Origin: Moritella yayanosii
Lineage (GTDB): Bacteria > Pseudomonadota > Gammaproteobacteria > Enterobacterales > Moritellaceae
Reading direction: 5' to 3'
Assembly: GCF_900465055.1 (NCBI RefSeq)
Contig: NZ_LS483250.1
Span: 3,410,001 to 3,474,000, forward strand
Length of the DNA: 64,000 bases
A program made the translations under genes and the position numbers. Below are positions 18,895 to 27,203 of the stretch, in pieces (positions within the stretch are counted from its first letter, which is position 1; each line of letters begins with the position of its first letter). The notes under the pieces are model-generated. The model was given only the letters and a program-made list of their open reading frames with translations, was not told where the DNA came from and ran no database searches.

Positions 18895-20124
18895 ATGTAT
18901 TTAAGGCTATTATTTACATTTGTAATTATGTTTTCAGGACTTTTTCTCCCGCCGTTTTTTGCTGTGCTTTCAACCGAGCAGCAAGGTATGTTGGTTGAAT
19001 TACCGAATATATTATTTATGCTGGTGATCGTACTAAGTCACTTCTTTAAGCAAGGTCGTAGTGGTTTTGCTGCGTTGCTGATGCTGGTGGCTTACAATGT
19101 GATCCAGCAACGTTTACAAACCCCGTTGGCGGTTGGCAGTACGTTATTTGAATATTATTTTCTGGTGTTATTATTGCCCGCTAATCTAGTGTTGTTATTA
19201 TTCTTACCTGAACGCGCACTGTTTTCCTTTAAAGCACTTTCATATCACGCTATCTTCATCGTGCAAATTGCCGTTTTTTATTGGTTTATTCAGCCAGAAC
19301 AATTACCTTTGGTGAGCAACTTGTTGACGGCAATAGAACCTTGGATCTTAGTATCCGGTGATGTGTCGGTATTACCCAACATATTACTAGGTTTATTGAT
19401 CTGCGCGGTGCTGATTGCGGCGATACTCATGCTATTTAGAGAGGTGTCTTCCGATCAAGCATTTCTGAGTGCGCTACTGGCGAGTACATTGACGGTGGTT
19501 GAGTTTGAGCAGCAGTGGATATCGGCCAGCATGTTTACCATCAGTGCGATTGTGCTGCTGTTCAGTATATTGAAACGCAGTCATGAACAGGCTTTTATTG
19601 ATGAGCTTACTCGTATTCCGGGTCGACGTGCGTTAAATATTGAACTGGCTCAGCTGAGTGGCAAGTATAGTATTGCGATGTTGGATATTGATCGTTTTAA
19701 AAAATTCAATGATACCTATGGCCATGATATTGGTGACTCGGTATTAAAAATGGTGGCGTCGCAATTGGCAACAGTGAAAGGACGAGGTAGAGTTTTTCGC
19801 TATGGTGGCGAAGAGTTTACCATCTTATTTAAAGGTAAATCGGCACTTGATTGTATCGGTTACTTAAACGACATTAGATTATTGGTTGCTGATTATCCTT
19901 TTCAAATTCGCCAACCCGTCGAGCGTAGAGAGCCGCAGGAAGCAGGCGCTAAAAATACGGACAGTTGCCAAGTGGAATTTATTGAAAAAACCGTAAAAGT
20001 AACGATAAGTATCGGTGTTGCCCAGAGGCGAAGTTCAACAACAAGCCCTGACGAAGTGATTATAGCGGCAGATAAGCTACTGTATAAAGCCAAAGAATCA
20101 GGGCGAAATCAAGTGTGTGCTTAA
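18895..20124 (+). CDS. Membrane diguanylate cyclase (GGDEF protein)
   Basis: Predicted to make cyclic di-GMP. Roughly the first 225 residues form six or more hydrophobic helices of no known sensor family. A GGDEF domain follows: DELTRIPGRRALN, MLDIDRFKKFNDTYGHDIGD and the intact active-site RYGGEEF. The RxxD inhibitory site five residues before GGEEF is absent. About 25 residues (RREPQEAGAKNTD region) are inserted late in the domain before VTISIGVA. ATG 18895 and GTG 18886 are both possible starts. It sits where rpoH follows ftsX in enterics. Confidence 0.88.
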   Translation: MYLRLLFTFVIMFSGLFLPPFFAVLSTEQQGMLVELPNILFMLVIVLSHFFKQGRSGFAALLMLVAYNVIQQRLQTPLAVGSTLFEYYFLVLLLPANLVLLLFLPERALFSFKALSYHAIFIVQIAVFYWFIQPEQLPLVSNLLTAIEPWILVSGDVSVLPNILLGLLICAVLIAAILMLFREVSSDQAFLSALLASTLTVVEFEQQWISASMFTISAIVLLFSILKRSHEQAFIDELTRIPGRRALNIELAQLSGKYSIAMLDIDRFKKFNDTYGHDIGDSVLKMVASQLATVKGRGRVFRYGGEEFTILFKGKSALDCIGYLNDIRLLVADYPFQIRQPVERREPQEAGAKNTDSCQVEFIEKTVKVTISIGVAQRRSSTTSPDEVIIAADKLLYKAKESGRNQVCA

Positions 20125-20171
20125 TGTCCCCCGACTATGTCAATTAAGAGCGATGTTAACTCAGTATTATG

Positions 20172-20771
20172 TTAGTGAAAAATGTAACTGCCATCTTCAC
20201 GTAACGAAAATAGCACGGGTTCATTATCTACATTCGTAATTCTCAGTTGGATTAACTCACCTGTTGTCGCAATATAAAATGACATGATTTGTCCCGGTCT
20301 GACCCGGGTAATGTATTGCTCAGGTGCCCGTAATGCAATTAACTCATGTAGTATTGCAGAAGGAATATCGTATTGACGGAAAATACGATAAACAGAATCG
20401 CCCTTGCGGATCACGTGAGCACGCCATTCGCCGTCGATATTTTCAGGGTCGAGTAGTTTAATTTTAATGGGTGGCGGGGTATTGTTGGTTTGATTCTGTG
20501 CTAGGCCTGCTTTGTTTGCTACATTTTGAGTCGGTGCGATCGTCAGCGTAATTGATTTTCGTGCGCTGGATCCGGCTTGACTGTGGGCGGTATCATCTGC
20601 TGCTGGCAGCATAAGTAATACCACGATAGTCAGCAATAACGCGGGCAGTAATTTACGGTGAATACTGGGTAGTGATGCATACACATTACATAACACCTTG
20701 ACGCGTATTGTTAATGATGGAAATAATAATTTAGTTTTTTCGATAAGAGAATATAATGCACTGCTCCCCAT
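20172..20771 (-). CDS. OapA/YtfB-family LysM-like cell-envelope protein
   Basis: A 199-residue single-pass membrane protein. The segment SLPSIHRKLLPALLLTIVVLL (about 33-55) matches the OapA N-terminal motif before and within the membrane helix. The C-terminal third (about 115-199: HVIRKGDSVYRIFRQYDIP..LHELI, then VRPGQ and LFSLREDGSYIF) matches the opacity-associated, LysM-like domain found in E. coli YtfB, which binds septal glycan. It probably acts in the periplasm at the cell wall. It is divergent from parC across an unusual nested palindrome. The N-terminal 30 residues are not family-typical, so a later start is possible. Confidence 0.75.
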   Translation of the reverse strand: MGSSALYSLIEKTKLLFPSLTIRVKVLCNVYASLPSIHRKLLPALLLTIVVLLMLPAADDTAHSQAGSSARKSITLTIAPTQNVANKAGLAQNQTNNTPPPIKIKLLDPENIDGEWRAHVIRKGDSVYRIFRQYDIPSAILHELIALRAPEQYITRVRPGQIMSFYIATTGELIQLRITNVDNEPVLFSLREDGSYIFH

Positions 20772-20830
20772 GATTAATTTCCTGTCATTTTTGTTTTTTA
20801 TCGGATTTTGAGCTGACTAAAGTCGCCTTA

Positions 20831-20909
20831 GATAATCACAATATTGGCGAGTTATAGTTGAAATAACTATCTATAACTCACTTAATTAACATTATTTATT
20901 GTGATTATC
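20831..20909. repeat. Nested inverted repeats in the oapA-like/parC divergent region
   Basis: Outer arms GATAATCACAATA (20831-20843) and TATTGTGATTATC (20897-20909) are perfect 13-bp inverses. Within them GAGTTATAG (20849-20857) and CTATAACTC (20871-20879) are perfect 9-bp inverses, and a smaller TAGTT gaaat AACTA sits at the centre. The symmetric structure spans 79 bases and could form a cruciform or hold paired protein sites. Confidence 0.7.
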
Positions 20910-21019
20910 AAAGATAATTTTATTGCGCGTTTTATAATAATATAAATGCTGATAAATAGCATATGTTGTTTCGCTTTTGATTGTGAAATTTTTATTTATT
21001 CTAAATAACAGGAATCTTG

Positions 21020-23275
21020 ATGACTGACGTTATTGATATGAGCTTAGAAGGTGTCGAAGAACAACCGCTAAGAGAATTTACCGAGCAGGCATATTTGAAC
21101 TATTCCATGTATGTGATCATGGATCGTGCTTTGCCTCATATTGGTGACGGATTAAAGCCAGTTCAACGCCGCATTACCTATGCTATGTCTGAGCTTGGCT
21201 TGCATGCGGGGGCTAAATATAAGAAGTCTGCACGTACTGTTGGTGACGTATTAGGTAAATATCATCCCCATGGTGATAGTGCTTGTTATGAAGCCATGGT
21301 GCTCATGGCCCAACCTTTCTCTTATCGTTATCCATTAGTTGACGGTCAGGGTAACTGGGGGGCGCCGGATGATCCGAAATCATTTGCGGCAATGCGTTAT
21401 ACCGAAGCTAAATTATCCAAGTTTGCAGAAGTATTACTAGGTGAAATTGGTTTGGGTACGGTTGACTGGTCACCTAACTTCGATGGCACCATGAAGGAGC
21501 CTCAATTATTACCGGCACGGTTACCACACATCCTGTTAAATGGTGTGACTGGTATTGCGGTTGGTATGGCGACGGATATTCCACCGCATAATGTACGCGA
21601 AGTGACGAATGCGTGCTTACATTTGATTGATAATCCGAAAGCAGAACTGTCAGAACTAATGGCCTATGTAAAAGGTCCAGATTATCCGACCGAAGCGGAA
21701 ATCATTACCCCAGAAAAAGACATCGCCAAGATCTACGAAACCGGTAAAGGCAGCATTAAAATGCGCGCGGTATTCAGCATGGAAAGTGGTGATATTGTGA
21801 TCAGCGCGCTGCCACATCAGGTTTCTGGGGGTAAAATTTTAGAGCAAATTGCGGCACAAATGCAGGCCAAGAAGTTGCCGATGGTGGCGGACTTACGGGA
21901 TGAATCAGATCACGAAAATCCAACCCGACTCGTCATTATCCCTCGTTCTAACCGTATTGATATCGAACAGTTAATGGCGCATTTATTTGCCAGTACGGAT
22001 CTTGAGAAAAACTTCCGCGTTAACTTGAATATGATCGGTTTGAATGAGAAACCACAAGTTAAAGGTTTAAAGAAAATATTATCTGAATGGTTGGTATTCC
22101 GCCACAGTACGGTGCGTCGCCGTCTGCAATTCCGCTTGGATAAAGTACTGTCACGTTTGCATATGCTTGATGGTTTATTGATCGCATTCTTAAATATTGA
22201 TGAAGTGATTGAGATTATTCGTAATTATGATGATCCCAAAGCGGAATTAATCAGTCGCTTTGATTTGTCGGTTAAACAAGCAGAAGCGGTATTAGAACTA
22301 AAATTACGTCATTTAGCGAAACTAGAAGAAATGCGTATTCGTGGCGAGCAAGGTGAGTTAAATACCGAGCGTCACAAACTTGAGCAACTGTTAAGTTCAG
22401 ATCGCCGCCTAGCAACCTTGGTTAAAAAAGAATTAATTGCGGATGCCGAGAAATTTGGTGATGAACGTCGTTCACCGATTATCGAGCGTAAAGAAGCGAA
22501 AGCCTTAACCGAAAAAGAATTAATGCCAAATGAAGCCGTGACCGTGGTGTTATCGCAACAAGGCTGGGCACGTTGTGCTAAAGGCCATGATGTTGATGCC
22601 AAAGGGCTCAGTTATAAAGCCAGCGATGGTTATAAAGATGCCGCAGAAGGACGCAGTAATTGTCCTGCGGTATTTATTGATTCGAGTGGTCGTTCGTTTG
22701 CACTTGATGCGCGCACATTGCCTTCTGCGCGTAGTCAGGGTGAGCCATTAACGACCCGATTTAGCTTAGCGGTGGGGCACACCTTTGTTCATGTGCTGAT
22801 GGCGGATGATAGTCAGCAATACTTACTCAGTTCTGATGCGGGTTATGGTTTCATTGGCAAGTTCAGTGACATGATCAGTCGTAACAAAAATGGTAAAGCA
22901 TTATTAGTCTTACCCGTGGGTGGTTTAGTGATTGAGCCACAAGCCGTGATAAATATAGCCACAGACCATTGTTTAATTATCTCTAACGAAGGCCGGATGT
23001 TAATTTTTCCGCTATCGTCATTACCGTTATTATCGAAAGGTAAAGGTAATAAATTAATGAATATCCCCTCTGCACGTGTTAAAAGCCGTGAAGAATTTGT
23101 GCAAATACTGATAATTGTGCCTGCAGGACAGTCGGTAACACTTTATGCGGGTAAACGTAAATTAACATTAAAACCTGCTGATTTAGAACATTATAAAGGT
23201 GAGCGTGGACGTCGTGGCTTCAAATTACCCCGCGGATTACAGCGTGTTGATACGGTAGAAGTCGTGGATGAATAA
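21020..23275 (+). CDS. parC: DNA topoisomerase IV subunit A (ParC)
   Basis: Breakage-reunion subunit of the enzyme that unlinks daughter chromosomes. It has 751 residues with the ParC opening [32 protein letters not shown], the quinolone-region motif [12 protein letters not shown] carrying the sensitive-type Ser87 and following Glu, and the catalytic Tyr in [10 protein letters not shown]. The C-terminal beta-pinwheel (about 500-751) contains [11 protein letters not shown] and [16 protein letters not shown] chose ATG 21020 (AGGAA upstream) over TTG 21017. parE is not in the window. plsC follows in the same direction. Confidence 0.96.
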   Translation: MTDVIDMSLEGVEEQPLREFTEQAYLNYSMYVIMDRALPHIGDGLKPVQRRITYAMSELGLHAGAKYKKSARTVGDVLGKYHPHGDSACYEAMVLMAQPFSYRYPLVDGQGNWGAPDDPKSFAAMRYTEAKLSKFAEVLLGEIGLGTVDWSPNFDGTMKEPQLLPARLPHILLNGVTGIAVGMATDIPPHNVREVTNACLHLIDNPKAELSELMAYVKGPDYPTEAEIITPEKDIAKIYETGKGSIKMRAVFSMESGDIVISALPHQVSGGKILEQIAAQMQAKKLPMVADLRDESDHENPTRLVIIPRSNRIDIEQLMAHLFASTDLEKNFRVNLNMIGLNEKPQVKGLKKILSEWLVFRHSTVRRRLQFRLDKVLSRLHMLDGLLIAFLNIDEVIEIIRNYDDPKAELISRFDLSVKQAEAVLELKLRHLAKLEEMRIRGEQGELNTERHKLEQLLSSDRRLATLVKKELIADAEKFGDERRSPIIERKEAKALTEKELMPNEAVTVVLSQQGWARCAKGHDVDAKGLSYKASDGYKDAAEGRSNCPAVFIDSSGRSFALDARTLPSARSQGEPLTTRFSLAVGHTFVHVLMADDSQQYLLSSDAGYGFIGKFSDMISRNKNGKALLVLPVGGLVIEPQAVINIATDHCLIISNEGRMLIFPLSSLPLLSKGKGNKLMNIPSARVKSREEFVQILIIVPAGQSVTLYAGKRKLTLKPADLEHYKGERGRRGFKLPRGLQRVDTVEVVDE

Positions 23276-23341
23276 TTCAGCTAACGCTTGTACACTGAGT
23301 ATCGGCTAGGTATACTGCAGCCATGTTAAAGAGGGTTACAA

Positions 23342-24061
23342 ATGTTATTAATTAGTCGTTTAATCTTGATCTTACTATTTATGATCTATTTACTGATCAT
23401 GAGTATATTACGCTTTAGTTTACAGCCTCGTCATCCAAAACACGTGGCATGTGTGGCGCGAAACTTCTCTCGTTTGGCGCGTATTTTTGGGGTGAAGCTA
23501 ATCGTCCGTAAACCAGCGGGGTTGAATGATGCTGGCCCGTATGTATTTGTTGGTAATCATCAAAACAACTATGATTTGGTCACTATGACGGCTGCGGTTC
23601 AACCAGGGACAGTATCAGTCGGCAAAAAAAGTTTAGTTTGGGTACCTATTTTTGGTTTTGTGTATTGGTTATCGGGTAATATTTTGATTGACCGTAGTAA
23701 CAAAAGTAAAGCGTTCGGTACTATTTCTGCAGTAGCGGATCGTATTCGTAAAGGTCACTTGAGTATTTGGATGTTTGCCGAAGGTACGCGTAGTCGTGGT
23801 CGAGGTTTATTACCGTTTAAGACGGGTGCATTCCATATTGCAATTCAAGCGGAAGTACCGATTGTGCCAGTTTGTTGTTCAAATACCCATAACAAGATTA
23901 AATTAAACCGCTGGGATAATGGCGAAGTGATTATTGAGATCATGGCACCGATTCCAACGGTGGGCTTAGAACGTAGTTCGGTAAGAAAGTTATCAACTGA
24001 CGTACACGCGATTATGAAAAAGCGTATTGACGAGCTATCTGCAGAAGCAAGAGATGCTTAA
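23342..24061 (+). CDS. plsC: 1-acyl-sn-glycerol-3-phosphate acyltransferase (PlsC)
   Basis: Adds the second acyl chain to make phosphatidic acid at the inner membrane. The 239 residues start with a membrane helix (LLISRLILILLFMIYLLIM) and contain the acyltransferase motif NHQNNYD (HX4D), the IDRSNKSKAF block, the FAEGTRSRGRG motif and VPIVPVC. It lies 66 bases after parC with AGAGGG before the ATG, the same parC-plsC order as in E. coli, and ends at a strong terminator. Confidence 0.94.
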   Translation: MLLISRLILILLFMIYLLIMSILRFSLQPRHPKHVACVARNFSRLARIFGVKLIVRKPAGLNDAGPYVFVGNHQNNYDLVTMTAAVQPGTVSVGKKSLVWVPIFGFVYWLSGNILIDRSNKSKAFGTISAVADRIRKGHLSIWMFAEGTRSRGRGLLPFKTGAFHIAIQAEVPIVPVCCSNTHNKIKLNRWDNGEVIIEIMAPIPTVGLERSSVRKLSTDVHAIMKKRIDELSAEARDA

Positions 24062-24088
24062 TTAAAGGTAAATATTAGCCTTAATAAT

Positions 24089-24128
24089 AAAAACGCCCAT
24101 CACCATTGCAATGGTGATGGGCGTTTTT
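24089..24128. terminator. Strong bidirectional terminator plsC / rsmC
   Basis: CGCCCATCACCAT and ATGGTGATGGGCG form a perfect 13-bp stem around loop TGCA, flanked by AAAAA and TTTTT, between convergent plsC and rsmC. Confidence 0.93.
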
Positions 24129-24183
24129 ATTTATGCTATTTATTAACGCCATGCGTTATTTGCGTCACTATTTATTCGCGAAC

Positions 24184-25218
24184 TTATTTGTTAGCGTAAT
24201 AGACTGCGAATTTAGATGATTTTATTTGTAATAAACAATGCCCAAAACTTGCTTCGATAATCTCTGGGTATTTAAGGAAGCTATTTGCCACTAAAACTAA
24301 ATGACCGCGGGGATTAATGTGATCATTGGCTTCTTTTAAGAATGTCTCAGTACTTGCGTAGTGGGTTTTTACTCCAGCATGGAAGGGTGGGTTAGAAATA
24401 ATATAATCAAATTTACCACTAATATCAGAATACACATCAGAAATGTAAGCTTGACCCGCTAATTCATTCGCCGCTAAGGTTAATTGACTCGATTTAACCG
24501 CAAGCGCGCTGACATCGGTCATTTCCACCTTACTTGCAGGGAAACGTTTAGCGATATAACTACCGATAATACCGGCACCACAACCCAGATCAAGCACACG
24601 ACCGGATGGTTTCTTGTGTAAGTTATTAAGTAGGATTTTACTGCCCGTATCCAGCTTACCGTGGCTAAATACGCCCGGTAATGTACATACGGTTAACTCA
24701 ATACTATTTACTGTGATAGGGAATGTTGTAATCCAATCATCTTGCACAAATTTAGCCACTGGCTTAGTTAGTTCCGTTACAAACAACGAACTGCGGCGCG
24801 CTGCATCGAGTTTGTTACAGATATCGCCATACGGGGCAAAGAATTTATTGGCACTGCGAATGCCGGCATTGTTTTCACCCACCATGAATATCAACGCGCC
24901 ATCTTCAAGATGTTCAGTAATGTTGGCTAATAGATATGCTACTTCTGCTTTTGATTTTGACATATAGATCAACGCAACTTGGTGCTTTTTAACGGCTTGA
25001 TATTCAGTCGAGCAATGATTATCAATATTACTGACGTTATCATAATGTAGTTTAGCGGAATAATCGTAGCTGAATAACGTTACTTTTTTTGCTATTTTAG
25101 CTAATTCTGTCGGGTATGTATCTTCGATGTAACCCGCAATCAACAGGTCTTTGTCTTCAAAATGTGCAGTATTACGTTCGAGTAATTGACTTGCTAGGGT
25201 ATAGCTATTGCTGATCAT
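24184..25218 (-). CDS. rsmC: 16S rRNA (guanine-1207-N2)-methyltransferase (RsmC)
   Basis: Methylates G1207 of 16S rRNA in the 30S subunit. The 344 residues comprise a degenerate N-terminal methyltransferase-like domain (GALIFMVGENNAGIRSANK) and a catalytic C-terminal one with LDLGCGAGIIGSYIAKRF and the target-base motif IISNPPFHAG. DAARRSSLF and TLPGVFSHGKLD are family blocks. I chose the ATG ending at 25218 (MISNSYTLASQLLERN) with AAAGAG upstream; 15 more residues encoded upstream do not fit the family. Confidence 0.94.
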   Translation of the reverse strand: MISNSYTLASQLLERNTAHFEDKDLLIAGYIEDTYPTELAKIAKKVTLFSYDYSAKLHYDNVSNIDNHCSTEYQAVKKHQVALIYMSKSKAEVAYLLANITEHLEDGALIFMVGENNAGIRSANKFFAPYGDICNKLDAARRSSLFVTELTKPVAKFVQDDWITTFPITVNSIELTVCTLPGVFSHGKLDTGSKILLNNLHKKPSGRVLDLGCGAGIIGSYIAKRFPASKVEMTDVSALAVKSSQLTLAANELAGQAYISDVYSDISGKFDYIISNPPFHAGVKTHYASTETFLKEANDHINPRGHLVLVANSFLKYPEIIEASFGHCLLQIKSSKFAVYYANK

Positions 25219-25235
25219 GGGTCTGGGCTCTTTAC

Positions 25236-25364
25236 TTAATTTGGTCGGAGAGTATATACCCAAACTACTTCAATATCTTCCCCTTTCGGTTTGTAAATTG
25301 CACATTCCATCAGTCGTTTGACTATGGCTTTGCCTCGTGGGATTGGCAGTTTGATTTTGCTCAT
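25236..25364 (-). CDS. Possible small basic protein upstream of rsmC
   Basis: An open frame of about 42 residues beginning MSKIKLPIPRGKAIVKRL and ending EVVWVYTLRPN, 17 bases before the rsmC start, with a purine-rich AAGCGAGA upstream. A longer version could start at 25463. I recognise no family. It fills part of a 405-base gap between rsmC and dapA. It could be a leader peptide for rsmC or simply chance. Confidence 0.25.
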   Translation of the reverse strand: MSKIKLPIPRGKAIVKRLMECAIYKPKGEDIEVVWVYTLRPN

Positions 25365-25476
25365 AGATGATCTCGCTTGACATTTTGTGGTGAATGGAGA
25401 ATTATTAAACGATAGATAATAAAAAGTAACCGATAAATAATAAACGCTTAAATGTTTTTTCATCTAAATGAGAACG

Positions 25477-25604
25477 TCACATGCTTACTTTAAAACGAAA
25501 ACAAGATGAACAAGGCCAATTAAAGCCAGCGTAGCATGTGATTCGAGAACAAATAAATCCCTATAGAAACCTCGACCGCAATTTATGTATTCGAGGTTTT
25601 TTTA
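25477..25604 (+). promoter_or_regulatory. Probable structured leader (attenuator) of dapA
   Basis: TCACATGCT (25477-25485) and AGCATGTGA (25533-25541) form a 9-bp stem enclosing a 17-codon frame (start 25481, first residues MLTLKRKQDEQ, three Lys). ATTCGAG at 25541-25547 repeats the sequence of the terminator's 3' arm (25589-25595), so it could pair with CTCGA 25571-25575 and block the terminator. It does not match the lysine riboswitch as I know it. Confidence 0.45.
25567..25604 (+). terminator. Intrinsic terminator upstream of dapA
   Basis: AAACCTCGA (25567-25575) pairs with TCGAGGTTT (25591-25599) and runs into a T-stretch, ending about 20 bases before the dapA ATG. No annotated plus-strand gene lies between plsC, which has its own terminator, and this site, so it probably acts within the dapA leader or ends a small RNA. 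Confidence 0.75.
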
Positions 25605-25623
25605 TAATCGAAATGGAGCTTCT

Positions 25624-26541
25624 ATGAGTGTTAACTCACCGGTCACCGATAAAGCAGCAATGAAAGCATTACTTAAAGGCTCAATTGTTGCGTTGGTTAC
25701 CCCGTTTAAAAATAATAAAATTGATGAACCAGCATTACGTAATCTCGTTGACTGGCATGTAGAACAGGGTACGCATGGTATTGTGGCTGTGGGTACCACG
25801 GGTGAATGTCCAACATTATCATTAGAAGAGCATTGCCAAATTCTTGATATTGTTGTCAGCCAAGCTGCAGGCCGGTTACCGGTTATTGCAGGCGCGGGTT
25901 CAAATAATCCAACCGATGCGATCATGTTATCTAATCATGCACAAGCTGCCGGTGCTATCGCGACGTTACATGTGGCTGGTTATTATAACCGTCCTTGTCA
26001 GGAAGGTCTATTCCAACATTTTAAGGCGATTAACGATAATAATGACCTGCCTATTATAGTTTACAATATCCCTGGTCGTGCGATTGTCGATATCCAGCCT
26101 GAAACGTTAGCGCGTATGGCAGAATTGAAAAATGTTGTCGGTATTAAAGATGCAACAGGTGATCTGTCGCGTCCTTGGTTAGAGCGTCAATTAATTAAAG
26201 GTGATTTTTCTTTCCTTTCCGGAGATGATTGCACCTCGGTTGCTTATAATGTATCTGGTGGTAACGGTTTGATCTCGGTGTCTGCTAACGTAGCGCCAAA
26301 ACTGTATGCACAAGTGCAAGAATTAACGTTTGCGGGTAAATATAATGAAGCGAGAGAATTACAAGACCGCTTGATCCCGCTGCATCAATTAATGTTTAAA
26401 GAAACTAGCCCCGCAGGTGTGAAGTACGCTGTGTCGTTGTTAGGCTTGTGTGAACCTGAGTGTCGTTTACCTGTTATTGAATTGACCCAAGGTACAAAAG
26501 ACGCAATTCGCGCTGCTATGGTTGAATTAGAGTTGATGTAA
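25624..26541 (+). CDS. dapA: 4-hydroxy-tetrahydrodipicolinate synthase (DapA)
   Basis: Condenses pyruvate with aspartate semialdehyde in lysine and diaminopimelate synthesis. The 305 residues show the TIM-barrel start GSIVALVTPF, GTTGECPTLS, the catalytic Tyr in VYNIPGRAIVD and the Schiff-base Lys in VGIKDATGDLSRP. ATG 25624 has GGAG six bases upstream. The C-terminal portion and the GTTGECPTL variant differ from E. coli DapA (GTTGESATL), so it may belong to another DapA branch. It is preceded by a terminator-containing leader. Confidence 0.93.
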   Translation: MSVNSPVTDKAAMKALLKGSIVALVTPFKNNKIDEPALRNLVDWHVEQGTHGIVAVGTTGECPTLSLEEHCQILDIVVSQAAGRLPVIAGAGSNNPTDAIMLSNHAQAAGAIATLHVAGYYNRPCQEGLFQHFKAINDNNDLPIIVYNIPGRAIVDIQPETLARMAELKNVVGIKDATGDLSRPWLERQLIKGDFSFLSGDDCTSVAYNVSGGNGLISVSANVAPKLYAQVQELTFAGKYNEARELQDRLIPLHQLMFKETSPAGVKYAVSLLGLCEPECRLPVIELTQGTKDAIRAAMVELELM

Positions 26542-26560
26542 GGGTTTTATAAGTAATGAA

Positions 26561-26583
26561 AACGGCGAGCTTAGCTCGCCGTT
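26561..26583. terminator. Hairpin terminator dapA / DUF1566 operon
   Basis: AACGGCGAGC (26561-26570) pairs perfectly with GCTCGCCGTT (26574-26583), loop TTA. A four-T run follows on the minus strand, so it probably ends the convergent lipoprotein operon as well as dapA. Confidence 0.7.
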
Positions 26584-26610
26584 GTTGATCTTAACCGATT
26601 TGTTTATCGA

Positions 26611-27186
26611 TTAGCGATAGCCACCTTTTACTGCGCGTATTACGTAGCTGGTGTTCGAACTTTCTGGGGTTGTTAACGGCAGCTCTGTACCATCAGAAAA
26701 ATCAATGACACGTGATACGAGATGGCTATAGTTTGCATCAATACTGCTGGCTTTGAATGGGGTACTGGAGTAATAAATACTTGATACAGTATTCGGGAAC
26801 AGCGTTAAGTTAATTGTTGGTGCAGCGCAACTGCGATCAACCAAAGAACCTAACTCTTTAATATTGGGTAGTCGCCAGCCTGAAATCTTATTCACCTGAT
26901 AAGATGCCGCCGCGGATAACGCATTTCCCCAGTCGAGATAGTTTTCAGCACCAGAACTCGAACAAGAATTTGTACTTAAAATATAAGTTTGGCCAAGGGT
27001 ACATTTAGCCCAAATCAGACTGGTTCGTAAATCGGTTACTGTGCCATTGAGATTATCAATAAATTCGAACGTTGAATACTCTTGATCTAATAGAGGGTCA
27101 CAGTTTAAGTTAACGGGATCAGATGCTGCAAAAACATTTGTAGAAAGCAGCGTTGAACTAATAAGTAATAGTATTGATTTTTGCAT
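26611..27186 (-). CDS. Exported DUF1566 (Lcl C-terminal domain) protein
   Basis: A 191-residue protein with a clear Sec signal (MQKSILLLISSTLLSTNVFA, cleavage about residue 20). The rest is one DUF1566/Lcl domain: NGTVTDLRTSLIWAKCTLGQ, GWRLPNIKELGSLVDRSC and a closing YVIRAVKGG. Cysteines in the mature part probably form disulfides. In Legionella the domain occurs in a collagen-like adhesin; the general function is unknown. It follows a larger lipoprotein with the same domain after 17 bases, so the two are an operon and perhaps partners on the cell surface. Confidence 0.75.
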   Translation of the reverse strand: MQKSILLLISSTLLSTNVFAASDPVNLNCDPLLDQEYSTFEFIDNLNGTVTDLRTSLIWAKCTLGQTYILSTNSCSSSGAENYLDWGNALSAAASYQVNKISGWRLPNIKELGSLVDRSCAAPTINLTLFPNTVSSIYYSSTPFKASSIDANYSHLVSRVIDFSDGTELPLTTPESSNTSYVIRAVKGGYR

Positions 27187-27203
27187 CTGGATTGCTACTC
27201 CTG

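Noticed and set aside
25464..25623. Lysine riboswitch upstream of dapA
   Set aside because: The leader is too short and lacks the conserved lysine-riboswitch junction sequences I know; a terminator/antiterminator leader explains the visible pairing better.
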